From: Desulfocicer sp963675955 | Lineage (GTDB): Bacteria > Desulfobacterota > Desulfobacteria > Desulfobacterales > Desulfobacteraceae | NCBI GenBank assembly: GCA_963675955.2 | Contig: CAXXVR010000007.1 | Location: 248,001-312,000, forward strand | DNA: 64,000 nt | Direction: 5' to 3' | Shown here: piece by piece, positions 9,052 to 17,278 of the stretch | Layout of the letters: every line of letters begins with the position of its first letter | Numbering within the stretch: position 1 is the stretch's first letter | Position numbers and translations under genes: made by a program | Notes under the pieces: generated by a model | The model's database searches: none | What the model was told of the DNA's origin: nothing | Seen by the model: only the letters and a program-made list of their open reading frames with translations

Positions 9052-10742
9052 TGGCTTACGGTCGTAAAAAGGGGGCTCCCGCCAGGGTCCCCATTGAAAA
9101 AGGACAGGTTGTCAGGGGCGCAACCGGCGGAATCAAAGTAGCCCTAGTGTACCCCAACACCTACCGGGCCGGTATGTCAAGCCTGGGTTTCCAGAAGGTA
9201 TTTCAAATTTTCAATGCCATGGACGGCATGGTCTGTGAACGGGTTTTTCTGTCAGAAACATCCTCCCCGGCCCACAGTTATGAAACAGGACGAGAACTGG
9301 GCACCTTTGACATCATTGCCTTTTCCATCTCCTTTGAAAATGACTATGCTAATCTGGTCACCCTCCTTGACACCGCTGGCATACCGCCCCGGCAGAACCA
9401 ACGCAATGAACGCCATCCCCTAGTGATGGCCGGGGGTGTGGCCTGTTTTCTTAATCCAGAACCCCTGGCCCCTTTCATGGACTGTTTCCTGCTGGGGGAA
9501 ATCGAAAACACACTGCACCCTTTCTTAAATGAGATTCAAGCCTTTCCCTTAAAGCAGCACCTTACCCCTGAACTGGCGTTAAAAATCCCCGGTCTCTATA
9601 TCCCGTCCCTGTACACCCCTGTTTATAAAAACAATGTCTTTACCGGTCATGAAAAACGTCACCCGCTTGCCCCGGATACCATCAAGGTGGAACACCTTGC
9701 CCATCTGGAAAACCACCAGACCGTCACCGGTATCATTTCATCGGACACGGCATTTAAAAACACCTGCCTCATTGAAACCGGCAGGGGATGCCACCATGGA
9801 TGCCGCTTCTGCAGCGCCGGATTTATTTATAGACCCCCAAGAAATTATCCAAAGGCAGTTATCACAGACGCCATGGACCAGGCAAGCACCCTGACAAACC
9901 GCATCGGACTTGTCAGTGCTGCGGTATCCGATCATCCAAAAATCAATGACATCTGTAGCTGGGGCATTGACAAATCACTGCATATCTCCTTTAGTTCCCT
10001 TCGCCTGGATGCCCTGACCCCGCAACTGGTTGAAACCCTTGCCGCCTCCGGGGTGAAAACAGCCACCATTGCCCCGGAAGCGGGCACCCAGCGTATGCGA
10101 AACATCATCAATAAGAAGATTACGCGGTCCCAGATTCTGTCTGCCGTGGAAACCCTTGTCCATGGGGGTATTTTCAATCTGAAACTTTATTTCATGATAG
10201 GCCTTCCCTTTGAAACCGATGAAGATGTGGAGGGCATTATCTCTCTTACCCTTGACATCCGGGAAATTTTTCTTGCCCAGAGTAAGAAAAAAAAAAAGAT
10301 CGGGACCATCACACTGAGCGTCAACCCCTTTGTACCAAAACCTGCCACCCCTTTTCAATGGTTGCCCATGGCCCCTTCTGCGGTACTGAAACGCCGGAGT
10401 GCTCACCTTAAAAATTCACTTAAAAAAATTCCCAACATGAAGATCAACTGTGAATCACATCGCATGGCCAGGGTTAACGGGCTGCTTGCCCGGGGAGATC
10501 AGCGGGTGGCAGACATCATTGAAACCGCAGCCCGGAAAAGCTGGTCAAAGGCAGTGAACAAAAAAGATCTGGCAACATTTCTTTACAGAGAAATGCAAAC
10601 GGATGATCCCCTCGCCTGGGATATTCTGGACAGTGGCATCAAAAAAAGCTTTCTGGTAAGGGAATTAAAGCGTGCCCAAAATGGAAAAATCACCCCGGAC
10701 TGCCCCATGATACCCTGTGATCAATGCGGCATCTGCCGTTAA
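9051..10742 (+). CDS. Radical SAM protein with N-terminal B12-binding-like domain
   Basis: The 563-aa protein resembles the large radical SAM family in which a cobalamin-binding-like domain (KVALVYPNTYRAGMSSLGFQ onward, with VMAGGVACFLNPEPLAPFMD) precedes the SAM domain. The 4Fe-4S motif is GRGCHHGCRFCSAG, with Cys247, Cys251 and Cys254. A C-terminal Cys cluster (CPMIPCDQCGIC) suggests another metal site. The reaction is unknown to me. ATG at 9051 shares one base with the ftsZ stop, so it is coupled to the division operon. Odd: a run of ten A residues at 10287-10296 encodes part of a lysine stretch and is prone to slippage. Confidence 0.85.
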   Translation: MAYGRKKGAPARVPIEKGQVVRGATGGIKVALVYPNTYRAGMSSLGFQKVFQIFNAMDGMVCERVFLSETSSPAHSYETGRELGTFDIIAFSISFENDYANLVTLLDTAGIPPRQNQRNERHPLVMAGGVACFLNPEPLAPFMDCFLLGEIENTLHPFLNEIQAFPLKQHLTPELALKIPGLYIPSLYTPVYKNNVFTGHEKRHPLAPDTIKVEHLAHLENHQTVTGIISSDTAFKNTCLIETGRGCHHGCRFCSAGFIYRPPRNYPKAVITDAMDQASTLTNRIGLVSAAVSDHPKINDICSWGIDKSLHISFSSLRLDALTPQLVETLAASGVKTATIAPEAGTQRMRNIINKKITRSQILSAVETLVHGGIFNLKLYFMIGLPFETDEDVEGIISLTLDIREIFLAQSKKKKKIGTITLSVNPFVPKPATPFQWLPMAPSAVLKRRSAHLKNSLKKIPNMKINCESHRMARVNGLLARGDQRVADIIETAARKSWSKAVNKKDLATFLYREMQTDDPLAWDILDSGIKKSFLVRELKRAQNGKITPDCPMIPCDQCGICR

Positions 10743-10750
10743 TTTTTTTT

Positions 10751-10830
10751 AGGCTTGGTCATAAGATGGGCCAATTTTCACAATTGTTAGATCAACGGTG
10801 TGCCCCATGTTGTGACAAGCCTGTTTTTTT
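10751..10830 (+). terminator. Long-stem terminator-like structure after the division operon
   Basis: AGGCTTG-g-TCA at 10751-10761 pairs with TGACAAGCCT at 10813-10822, closing a loop of about 50 nt, and is followed by a seven-T run at 10824-10830. The position directly after the radical SAM gene suggests termination. The 3' half also belongs to a repeat family described separately. Confidence 0.5.
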
Positions 10831-10874
10831 ACTTTTCGTGATGGCAGGTGTTTACTGCCACGTATGTTTTTTTA
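10793..10874 (+). repeat. Interspersed intergenic repeat, copy 1
   Basis: This stretch (core CCCATGTTGTGACAAGCCTG followed by a T run and a TGGCAG hairpin) aligns over about 60 nt with the stretch at 18681-18750, including the hairpin and its loop TTTACTG. A shorter relative lies at 12831-12865. I infer a small non-coding repeat family that supplies terminators. Its extent outside this window is unknown. Confidence 0.5.
10842..10873 (+). terminator. Intrinsic terminator
   Basis: TGGCAG at 10842-10847 and CTGCCA at 10855-10860 form a 6-bp stem with a 7-nt loop, extended by CG pairs around a bulge, followed by TATG and seven T residues. Likely second terminator of the upstream operon. Confidence 0.55.
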
Positions 10875-10935
10875 TATGAAAAAGAAGGTGCTGGATTTTG
10901 GGGACTGGGTGCCTCCAGCGACTGCTTTTTCAATA

Positions 10936-11222
10936 TTCGTTGTGTCCGCTAGGACATATGGGTTTTATATGAAAATGCTGACAGCAGAGCCCCCGGCGGA
11001 CCATCGGACCGGCCCATTCGGAGCTAAAGGCGATCAGCCCATTTGCCCTGCCGGTCGTTAAAAAACGCAGGCTGTTTGAGGACAAACATGCCCGCAGTTC
11101 CTGCGCTTCAGGCCGGCATGGCAAATGGGCCGCCGACGGTCCGGGGACGGTATAACGCCATTTGGCTCCGCGTCTACGACCCATTGTTCGTTGTGTCCGC
11201 CAGGACATGGCTGTTATAATAT
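10936..11222 (+). repeat. Palindromic element flanked by direct repeats upstream of nnr
   Basis: The 490-nt gap before nnr holds two direct repeats, 10936-10971 and 11187-11222, which share TTCGTTGTGTCCGC followed by AGGACAT, spaced 251 nt apart. Between them is an inverted repeat: 11037-11056 against 11111-11130, with 18 of 20 bases complementary, and smaller nested stems (TTTG/CAAA, GCAGG/CCTGC) inside. The segment is more GC-rich than its surroundings. It has the architecture of a non-autonomous palindromic element or a folded RNA; no transposase is present. The short ORFs across it have no protein-like features. Confidence 0.55.
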
Positions 11223-11232
11223 GGAGGTAATC

Positions 11233-12870
11233 ATGTATCTTGTCACAGCCGCTGAAATGCGGGAGATGGACAGAAAAACCATTGAAAATTTCGGCCTGCC
11301 CGGCCAGGTACTCATGGAAAATGCAGGAAGAAAAGCCATTGATATGTTCATGGCAAATTTTCCGAAGATACATTCAAAAAGAATATGCATCATTGCCGGA
11401 CGTGGAAACAACGGCGGAGACGCCCTTGTCATGGCAAGGTATCTGTTGAACAAGGCAAAGGCGGTCAACACATTTGTGTGCACAGCCAGGGACAAGCTCA
11501 AAGGCGATGCACTGACCAATCTTATCCTTCTGGAAACCCTGTACAGGGAAAGGGGGGGGGAGCATCTGTTTTTTATTCCGGATGCAGAGGCCTTTGAAAG
11601 GTTCCGTTCTTCCATCCACCATCATGATCTTTTTGTGGACGGATTGCTTGGCACTGGACTCAATACCACGGTGAGGGGCTTTTTCAAAGAGGTCATCACC
11701 ACCGTCAACAAAACCGGCCGCCCCGTCTTCAGTCTGGATATTCCATCGGGGCTGGATGCGGACACCGGCATGCCCCTTGGCACCTGCATCAAGGCCCAGG
11801 CCACGGCGACCTTTGGTTTTGCCAAGGCAGGACATTTTCTGGGGAACGCAAGGGCCTTCACCGGGCACCTGGAAGTCATGGACATCGGCATTCCCGATTA
11901 TATTGCGGCATCAAGCCCCCCCCGACTGCAGGTTCTCCAGCCATCAAACATTGCCCCCCTGTTTCCCCCCAGAGACATCCATGGGCACAAGGGCATATGG
12001 GGACATTTACTCATCATTGCAGGGTCCCGGGGAAAATCCGGTGCCGCCATCCTGGCAGCCAATGCCGCCGTGGCCGCCGGTACCGGCCTTGTAACCCTTG
12101 CAGTACCTGATGCCATCAATGACACGGTGGAAACCGGCACCATTGAGGCCATGACAGCCCCCCTGTCCGATGGGGGAAAGGGATATCTCACATATACGAC
12201 CCTTGATACCATACAGGACCTGGCCCGGAACAAATCAGCCCTGGCCCTGGGTCCTGGTCTGGGAACCCATGAAGATACCCGAAAACTGGTGACTGCCCTT
12301 GTTGAAAAAACCGACTTGCCTCTGATCCTGGATGCCGATGCCCTCAACTGCATTGCCCCTGCCCCATCCATTCTCAAAAAAAGGAAAGCACCCACCATCT
12401 TAACCCCCCACCCCGGGGAAATGGCAAGACTGACCGGCCGATCGGTGCAGGAAATCCAGGCGAACAGATTGGGCGCTGCCCGGGAATTTGCCGCAGCATG
12501 CCAGGTGATCCTGGTGCTCAAGGGTGCAGGCACCATAACTGCCCTGCCCGATGGGAACGCCTTTTTCTGCCCCACCGGCAATCCAGGCATGGCCTCGGGG
12601 GGCATGGGAGATGTCCTCACAGGTATTATTGCAGGACTTGTGGCCCAGGGGCTTTGTCCGGCAGATGCGGCCCGGGCCGGAACCTTTCTGCATGGGGCAT
12701 GCGGTGATATAATGGCCAGAAAAAAAGGCCCCTGGGGGATTCCTGCCTCAAAGATCATAAATGTACTGCCTGAAATTTTTTTAAAAATTACCCAGTTGAA
12801 TGGCAAAACGCCCGAGCCCGTTGATCCACCAAATGTGACGGATACCCATGCTGTGACCAGGCCCCAATAA
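11233..12870 (+). CDS. nnr: Bifunctional NAD(P)H-hydrate epimerase / ADP-dependent dehydratase
   Basis: Repairs hydrated NAD(P)H: the N-terminal YjeF_N domain epimerises R-NAD(P)HX, and the C-terminal ribokinase-like domain dehydrates the S form with ADP. N-terminal marks are MREMDRKTIENFGLPGQVLMENAG, AGRGNNGGDALVMARYL and LDIPSGLDADTG. The C-terminal part has LLIIAGSRGKSGAAILAA, LTPHPGEMARLTG and GNPGMASGGMGDVLTGI. The ATG at 11233 has GGAGG at 11223-11227; the upstream in-frame extension runs into the palindromic element and is rejected. 545 aa. The last codons coincide with a short copy of the intergenic repeat. Confidence 0.95.
   Translation: MYLVTAAEMREMDRKTIENFGLPGQVLMENAGRKAIDMFMANFPKIHSKRICIIAGRGNNGGDALVMARYLLNKAKAVNTFVCTARDKLKGDALTNLILLETLYRERGGEHLFFIPDAEAFERFRSSIHHHDLFVDGLLGTGLNTTVRGFFKEVITTVNKTGRPVFSLDIPSGLDADTGMPLGTCIKAQATATFGFAKAGHFLGNARAFTGHLEVMDIGIPDYIAASSPPRLQVLQPSNIAPLFPPRDIHGHKGIWGHLLIIAGSRGKSGAAILAANAAVAAGTGLVTLAVPDAINDTVETGTIEAMTAPLSDGGKGYLTYTTLDTIQDLARNKSALALGPGLGTHEDTRKLVTALVEKTDLPLILDADALNCIAPAPSILKKRKAPTILTPHPGEMARLTGRSVQEIQANRLGAAREFAAACQVILVLKGAGTITALPDGNAFFCPTGNPGMASGGMGDVLTGIIAGLVAQGLCPADAARAGTFLHGACGDIMARKKGPWGIPASKIINVLPEIFLKITQLNGKTPEPVDPPNVTDTHAVTRPQ
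12831..12865 (+). repeat. Interspersed repeat, partial copy 3, inside the nnr 3' end
   Basis: The stretch AAATGTGACGG...CCATGCTGTGACCAGGCC matches 18675-18708 at about 29 of 35 positions with a one-base gap. Here it encodes the last residues of Nnr (VTDTHAVTRP). Either the repeat inserted at the gene end and supplied a new C-terminus, or the match is partly by chance. Confidence 0.4.
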
Positions 12871-12927
12871 CGCACACCTGAAGCAATCAACATTGACTGA
12901 CAGCCCACACAGGTGGGCCACACCCAT

Positions 12928-13410
12928 ATGGAATCTCTAAAAATCATGACCGTTCATCTGTATTGCACCTCCCACGACCAGACCCAGGCCGTGGGGGAAA
13001 AACTTGGCAGACACATCACCTCCCGCATGGTCATTTCCCTGCATGGTGATCTGGGTGCAGGAAAAACCACCTTTGTCCAGGGACTGGCAAAGGGCCTTGG
13101 TGTGCCGGACACCTATTATGTCACCAGTCCCACCTACACCATCATCAACGAATACCCCGGCCGGCTCCCCCTTTTTCACATGGATCTGTATCGTCTGGGA
13201 GAGGTGGATGAACTGGAATACCTGGGATTTGACGACATCATGGCCTCCCCGGGGGTCATCATTGTGGAATGGCCGGACATTCTGGGAGAACATATGGTCT
13301 CCTTTGATCTGGCAATCCACATCACCACGGACATCGACTTTAACCGCAAAATAATTATCAAACCATCTGGACTTGAGGGAACAAATCTGTTAAGGGACTT
13401 CTCATTATAA
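12928..13410 (+). CDS. tsaE: tRNA threonylcarbamoyladenosine biosynthesis ATPase TsaE
   Basis: ATPase of the TsaB-TsaD-TsaE complex that makes t6A37 on ANN-decoding tRNAs. The Walker A motif HGDLGAGKTTFVQGLAKGLG, the SPTYTIINEY switch and HMDLYRLGEVDELEYLGFDD followed by IIVEWPD are all characteristic. ATG 12928 has AGGTGG at 12911-12916 upstream; ATG 12946 and GTG 12913 are alternatives, giving 155-165 aa in total. tsaE follows nnr and precedes lysC with short gaps; nnr-tsaE adjacency is common in bacteria. Confidence 0.94.
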   Translation: MESLKIMTVHLYCTSHDQTQAVGEKLGRHITSRMVISLHGDLGAGKTTFVQGLAKGLGVPDTYYVTSPTYTIINEYPGRLPLFHMDLYRLGEVDELEYLGFDDIMASPGVIIVEWPDILGEHMVSFDLAIHITTDIDFNRKIIIKPSGLEGTNLLRDFSL

Positions 13411-13443
13411 AAAAGCCCATTACAAAACATACCAGGAGCAGTT

Positions 13444-14670
13444 ATGGCATTGAAGGTACAAAAATTCGGAGGGACTTCGGTTGCCGATATTGAAAGAATA
13501 AAAAATGTTGCAGACAGGGTGATAAAGACCCATAACAAGGGCGACCAGGTGGTGGTGGTTCTGTCTGCCATGGCCGGAGTCACAGACGGTCTCATTGCCC
13601 TGGCCCATCAGGCCTCAGAAACACCGGACACCCGAGAACTGGATGTCCTGCTGGCCACAGGCGAGCAGACCACGGCAGCACTTCTGGCCATGATGCTCAA
13701 TCACAGGGGATACACCGCCAAATCCCTTCTGGGATTCCAGGCTGGAATTTTAACAGACATGACATCTGGCAAGGCCCGCATACTTGATATTGACGGGGGC
13801 CGCATCAAAGCACTCCTGAATCAGGGACATATTGTTGTGGTGGCTGGATTCCAGGGCCGGGATACGGCAGGAGACATCACCACACTTGGCCGGGGGGGGT
13901 CCGACACCTCTGCCGTTGCCATTGCCTCGGCCATCAAGGCCGACGTATGTGAAATTTATACAGATGTGGACGGTGTCTACACCACAGATCCCAGAATCTG
14001 CAACAAAGCCAGAAAAATAAACAGAATATCCTATGAAGAGATGCTGGAGATGGCCATACTTGGTGCCAAGGTCCTGCAGATCCGTTCTGTGGAATTTGCC
14101 AAGAAATTTAATGTCCCCGTGCATGTCAGGTCATCATTCAATGAAGAGGAGGGAACCATGGTGGTTAATGAAAGTGCAGACATGGAAAGCGTGGTGGTAT
14201 CCGGCATCACCTGTGATAAAAATGAAGCCAGAATCACCCTTAAAAAAGTACCGGATCAACCGGGAATTTCCGCCCGGGTATTTGGTCTGCTGGCAGATGC
14301 CGAGATCATGGTGGATATGATCATCCAGAACACCCGTTCCGGCGGTGAAACAGATCTGACATTCACCGTCACCAAGGATGATTTTAAAAAGGCCAAGGAG
14401 CTGTCAGAACAAGCTGCCAGGGAAGTCAATGCCAAGGAGGTACTCACCGCCGATCACATTGCCAAGGTATCTGTCATCGGTCTTGGCATGAAAAGCAACT
14501 CCGGTGTGGCCGCCACAATGTTTAAGGCCCTGGCTGCAGAAAACATAAACATTCGACTCATCAGCACCTCAGAAATTAGAATATCCTGCGTCATTGAAGA
14601 AAAATATGCAGAACTTGCCGTGCGGGTTCTTCACACGGCATTTGGTCTGGATCAGGAGGTTGCCAACTGA
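13444..14670 (+). CDS. lysC: Aspartate kinase
   Basis: Phosphorylates L-aspartate, the first step toward Lys, Met, Thr and diaminopimelate for peptidoglycan. The 408-aa protein has KFGGTSVADIERIKNVADRV, the substrate region LGRGGSDTSAVAIA and YTDVDGVYTTDPRI, and two C-terminal ACT domains (from about residue 265: GITCDKNEARITL, and from about 345: VSVIGLGMKSNSGVAATMF) that bind feedback inhibitors. Class and length match the monofunctional lysine and threonine sensitive enzymes. AGGAG precedes the ATG. Confidence 0.95.
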   Translation: MALKVQKFGGTSVADIERIKNVADRVIKTHNKGDQVVVVLSAMAGVTDGLIALAHQASETPDTRELDVLLATGEQTTAALLAMMLNHRGYTAKSLLGFQAGILTDMTSGKARILDIDGGRIKALLNQGHIVVVAGFQGRDTAGDITTLGRGGSDTSAVAIASAIKADVCEIYTDVDGVYTTDPRICNKARKINRISYEEMLEMAILGAKVLQIRSVEFAKKFNVPVHVRSSFNEEEGTMVVNESADMESVVVSGITCDKNEARITLKKVPDQPGISARVFGLLADAEIMVDMIIQNTRSGGETDLTFTVTKDDFKKAKELSEQAAREVNAKEVLTADHIAKVSVIGLGMKSNSGVAATMFKALAAENINIRLISTSEIRISCVIEEKYAELAVRVLHTAFGLDQEVAN

Positions 14671-14721
14671 TCATCCGGTATATTATTTTGAAAGAGTTGA
14701 CATTATTCAGGCCATTTCCGG

Positions 14722-14760
14722 AAAGGAACATACCAGGATACGCAATCTGGTACATTCTTT
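14722..14760. terminator. Candidate hairpin between lysC and pyrF
   Basis: The 226-nt gap between convergent lysC and pyrF contains an imperfect inverted repeat: AAAGGAACATACCAG at 14722-14736 and CTGGTACATTCTTT at 14747-14760, loop about 10 nt. T runs are short on both strands, so terminator function is uncertain. I see nothing else in this gap. Confidence 0.35.
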
Positions 14761-14896
14761 GACGAAAATGTCCTGAAGATGTTGGCAGGTCTGTACCATC
14801 CCCTGCATTGTTTTTTTGGGTATCCAGCGCATTCCAGCGGCCGGTGATAATTTCTCCGACCCAGTGGTCCACCGAATATTTACCCCGCCCGGAATA

Positions 14897-15622
14897 TCAT
14901 CCCAGGGCCAGATCAATCTCCTCACCAATACGTCGGGCTGCATCCCGGGGGTCTGCTGCCGTTCGGATGGGACGTCCCACCACGATGAGATCTGCACCAG
15001 CCCCAACGGCCATGGCCGGGGTGGTAACCCGTGCCTGATCGTCATTTTCCAGGACAGTCCATCCGGGACGAATCCCCGGAGTCACCACCAGAAACGATGT
15101 TCCCAGCACTTCCTTGACAGTGGCCACTTCATGCCCGGAACACACCACCCCGGCACACCCTGCTTCATGGGCCATTTCAGCCCTTTTTAACACCAGCTTT
15201 CCAGGATTTTCAACATACTTTCTTTCATAACCTGCAGCCTCAATGGTAGCGGCATCATTGTCGGTGAGAAGGGTTACCCCAAGTACCCGGGTTTTACCAT
15301 GACTTGCGGCCACAGCCCGTTCCAGCATTTTACGGCTGGAGGCACAATGCACCGTTACCAGATCCACTCCCATGCCCGCCACCTGTTCCATGGCCCGCCC
15401 CACGGTCTCTGAAATATCATGAAGTTTAAGATCCAGAAAAATCCCCGCATTGCTGCTTTCCCTGACCATTTTAACCACTGCGGGTCCCTCTTTGATAAAA
15501 AGCTCCAATCCCACCTTGAACATGCCCACCAGCCCTTCCAATTGCCGGACCTGGAACCGGGCTTCAGAAAGACAGGGGACATCAAGGGGATAAACTATAT
15601 ACGCTGTACCTTTTTTTTTCAT
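14897..15622 (-). CDS. pyrF: Orotidine 5'-phosphate decarboxylase
   Basis: Decarboxylates OMP to UMP, the last step of de novo pyrimidine synthesis. A TIM-barrel of 241 aa. The active-site motif FLDLKLHDI supplies the Asp-Lys-Asp charge network; VTPGIRPGW and GADLIVVGRPI form the phosphate-binding loops. The ATG at 15622 has GGAG seven bases upstream on the minus strand; the longer reading to 15733 adds a leader not typical of the family. Convergent with lysC and divergent from selA, so it is probably monocistronic. Confidence 0.95.
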   Translation of the reverse strand: MKKKGTAYIVYPLDVPCLSEARFQVRQLEGLVGMFKVGLELFIKEGPAVVKMVRESSNAGIFLDLKLHDISETVGRAMEQVAGMGVDLVTVHCASSRKMLERAVAASHGKTRVLGVTLLTDNDAATIEAAGYERKYVENPGKLVLKRAEMAHEAGCAGVVCSGHEVATVKEVLGTSFLVVTPGIRPGWTVLENDDQARVTTPAMAVGAGADLIVVGRPIRTAADPRDAARRIGEEIDLALG

Positions 15623-15865
15623 GCTTACTCCAGCCCAACCGCTTGAATTTAAGGTTGAAACAAATTGAGAATTAATGCTATTTAGTGTGAACAACAGAGG
15701 ATCAACAAATATGAATTTACTGACAAATACCATATGATAAGGAAAATGGCAAAACGGGTTCTACCACATGTAAATATCCCGATTTAAACAAACCACATTC
15801 CCATAATACTTAACTTTGGGCACCACCAGTTCTTTGAGCAGGCATGCCCCCAATACCGGAGTACC

Positions 15866-17278
15866 ATGGTCAGCAAAGAAAAACATCAGATTTTAAAACA
15901 GCTTCCCGGGGTGGATCACCTCATGGACCTTGCCATCAAAGATCAACGATTCCAGGAGATACCGGTATCTGCCATCAAAACTGCCACCAGAACAGTTCTT
16001 GAACAGACCCGGAAAGCCATTTTATCAAACAAAGCCGATGGCTGCCACCCGGAATACCTCCTGACAGAAATGGCGGCATTATGTGTGGCCATGGTTGCCC
16101 CCCGACTGGTACCTGTAATCAATGCCACCGGGGTGGTGCTGCATACCAATCTTGGCAGATCCCTGCTTGCCCCGGAGGCCCTTGACAACATCACCACCAT
16201 TGCCGGTGGATATTCCAACCTGGAATTCAACATTGAGACGGGCAAAAGAGGCCTTCGCTATGATGCCGTAGAACAGTTGATCTGCGAACTCACCGGGTCC
16301 CAGGCCGCCATTGCGGTGAACAATAACGCAGGGGCGGTGCTGCTGTGCCTGGATACACTGGCAAGGGGAAAGGAAGTGATTGTTTCCAGAGGAGAGCTGG
16401 TGGAAATCGGCGGCTCTTTCAGGATACCCGATGTCATGACCAAAGGCGGCTGCATCTTGAAAGAGGTGGGAACCACCAACCGGACCCATTTAAGAGACTA
16501 TGACAATGCCATCAGCCAGGACACCGGACTGTTGATGAAAGTACACACCAGCAATTACCGCATCCAGGGATTCACCGCATCCGTTACACTTTCCGATCTG
16601 GTGACCCTGGGCCGGAAAAACAACCTTCCGGTAATGGAGGATCTTGGCAGTGGTTCTCTCATTGATCTGTCCCGGTTTGGCCTGGCAAAGGAACCCACCG
16701 TGGCCCAGGCAGTGGCGGCAGGGGCAGACATTGTCACCTTCAGCGGGGATAAGCTGCTGGGGGGTCCCCAGGCTGGGATTATTGTTGGAAGCCGCCAGGC
16801 CCTGGAAAAAATAAAGGCCAATCCCCTGACCCGGGCTCTTCGCATGGACAAACTGACCCTGGCTGCCCTGGAGGCAACCCTGGCCCTTTACCGGGATGAA
16901 AGAAAAGCTCTGGCCCGAATACCCATACTCAGAATGCTGACCCTTTCCTTTGAGGATATTGCCGAAAAGGCGGCAGATATGATCGACAGTTTAAAGCAAA
17001 AGCTGGGAACCCATGCCCGGGTGACGGCGGCAGATCTGTCATCTCGCACCGGGGGCGGGGCGTTTCCTGAACTCAAATTACCCAGCCGCTGCGTCACCAT
17101 CTCCAGCCCTGACATGTCTGCAGCCCGCCTGGAAAAAGCCATGAGAAGCCATAACCCTGCCATCATTGGCAGAATTGACAATGAACGCTTTGTCATGGAT
17201 CCCCGAACCCTGCAGCCGGGAGATGATGAGATCATAGCTGCTGCCCTGCAAAACATTCTTTGCAAAGAACACTCATGA
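15866..17278 (+). CDS. selA: L-seryl-tRNA(Sec) selenium transferase
   Basis: PLP enzyme that converts Ser-tRNA(Sec) to Sec-tRNA(Sec) with selenophosphate. The 470-aa protein shows VINATGVVLHTNLGRSLL, GGYSNLEFNIETGKRG, AVNNNAGAVLL, VHTSNYRIQGF, DLGSGSLIDLSRFGL and the PLP lysine motif FSGDKLLGGPQAG. GGAG precedes the ATG. It implies that the organism makes selenoproteins, although selB, selC and selD are not in the window. The stop overlaps the ATG of the next gene. Confidence 0.96.
   Translation: MVSKEKHQILKQLPGVDHLMDLAIKDQRFQEIPVSAIKTATRTVLEQTRKAILSNKADGCHPEYLLTEMAALCVAMVAPRLVPVINATGVVLHTNLGRSLLAPEALDNITTIAGGYSNLEFNIETGKRGLRYDAVEQLICELTGSQAAIAVNNNAGAVLLCLDTLARGKEVIVSRGELVEIGGSFRIPDVMTKGGCILKEVGTTNRTHLRDYDNAISQDTGLLMKVHTSNYRIQGFTASVTLSDLVTLGRKNNLPVMEDLGSGSLIDLSRFGLAKEPTVAQAVAAGADIVTFSGDKLLGGPQAGIIVGSRQALEKIKANPLTRALRMDKLTLAALEATLALYRDERKALARIPILRMLTLSFEDIAEKAADMIDSLKQKLGTHARVTAADLSSRTGGGAFPELKLPSRCVTISSPDMSAARLEKAMRSHNPAIIGRIDNERFVMDPRTLQPGDDEIIAAALQNILCKEHS

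Noticed and set aside
11215..11220. Perfect TATAAT just before the nnr ribosome site
   Set aside because: A start site about 7 nt downstream would fall on the Shine-Dalgarno sequence itself, leaving almost no leader; the -35 match is also poor (TTGTGT with 18-nt spacing).
10864..11373. ORFs across the palindromic element upstream of nnr (10864-11061 plus, 10930-11373 minus)
   Set aside because: They cross direct and inverted repeats, overlap the nnr start and show no protein-family features.
11898..12947. 349-aa ORF antisense to nnr
   Set aside because: It is the complement of strong coding sequence with all Nnr motifs on the plus strand and has no ribosome site or family features.
14594..14776. 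60-aa plus ORF over the lysC 3' end
   Set aside because: Out of frame with lysC and overlapping it; no ribosome site or similarity.
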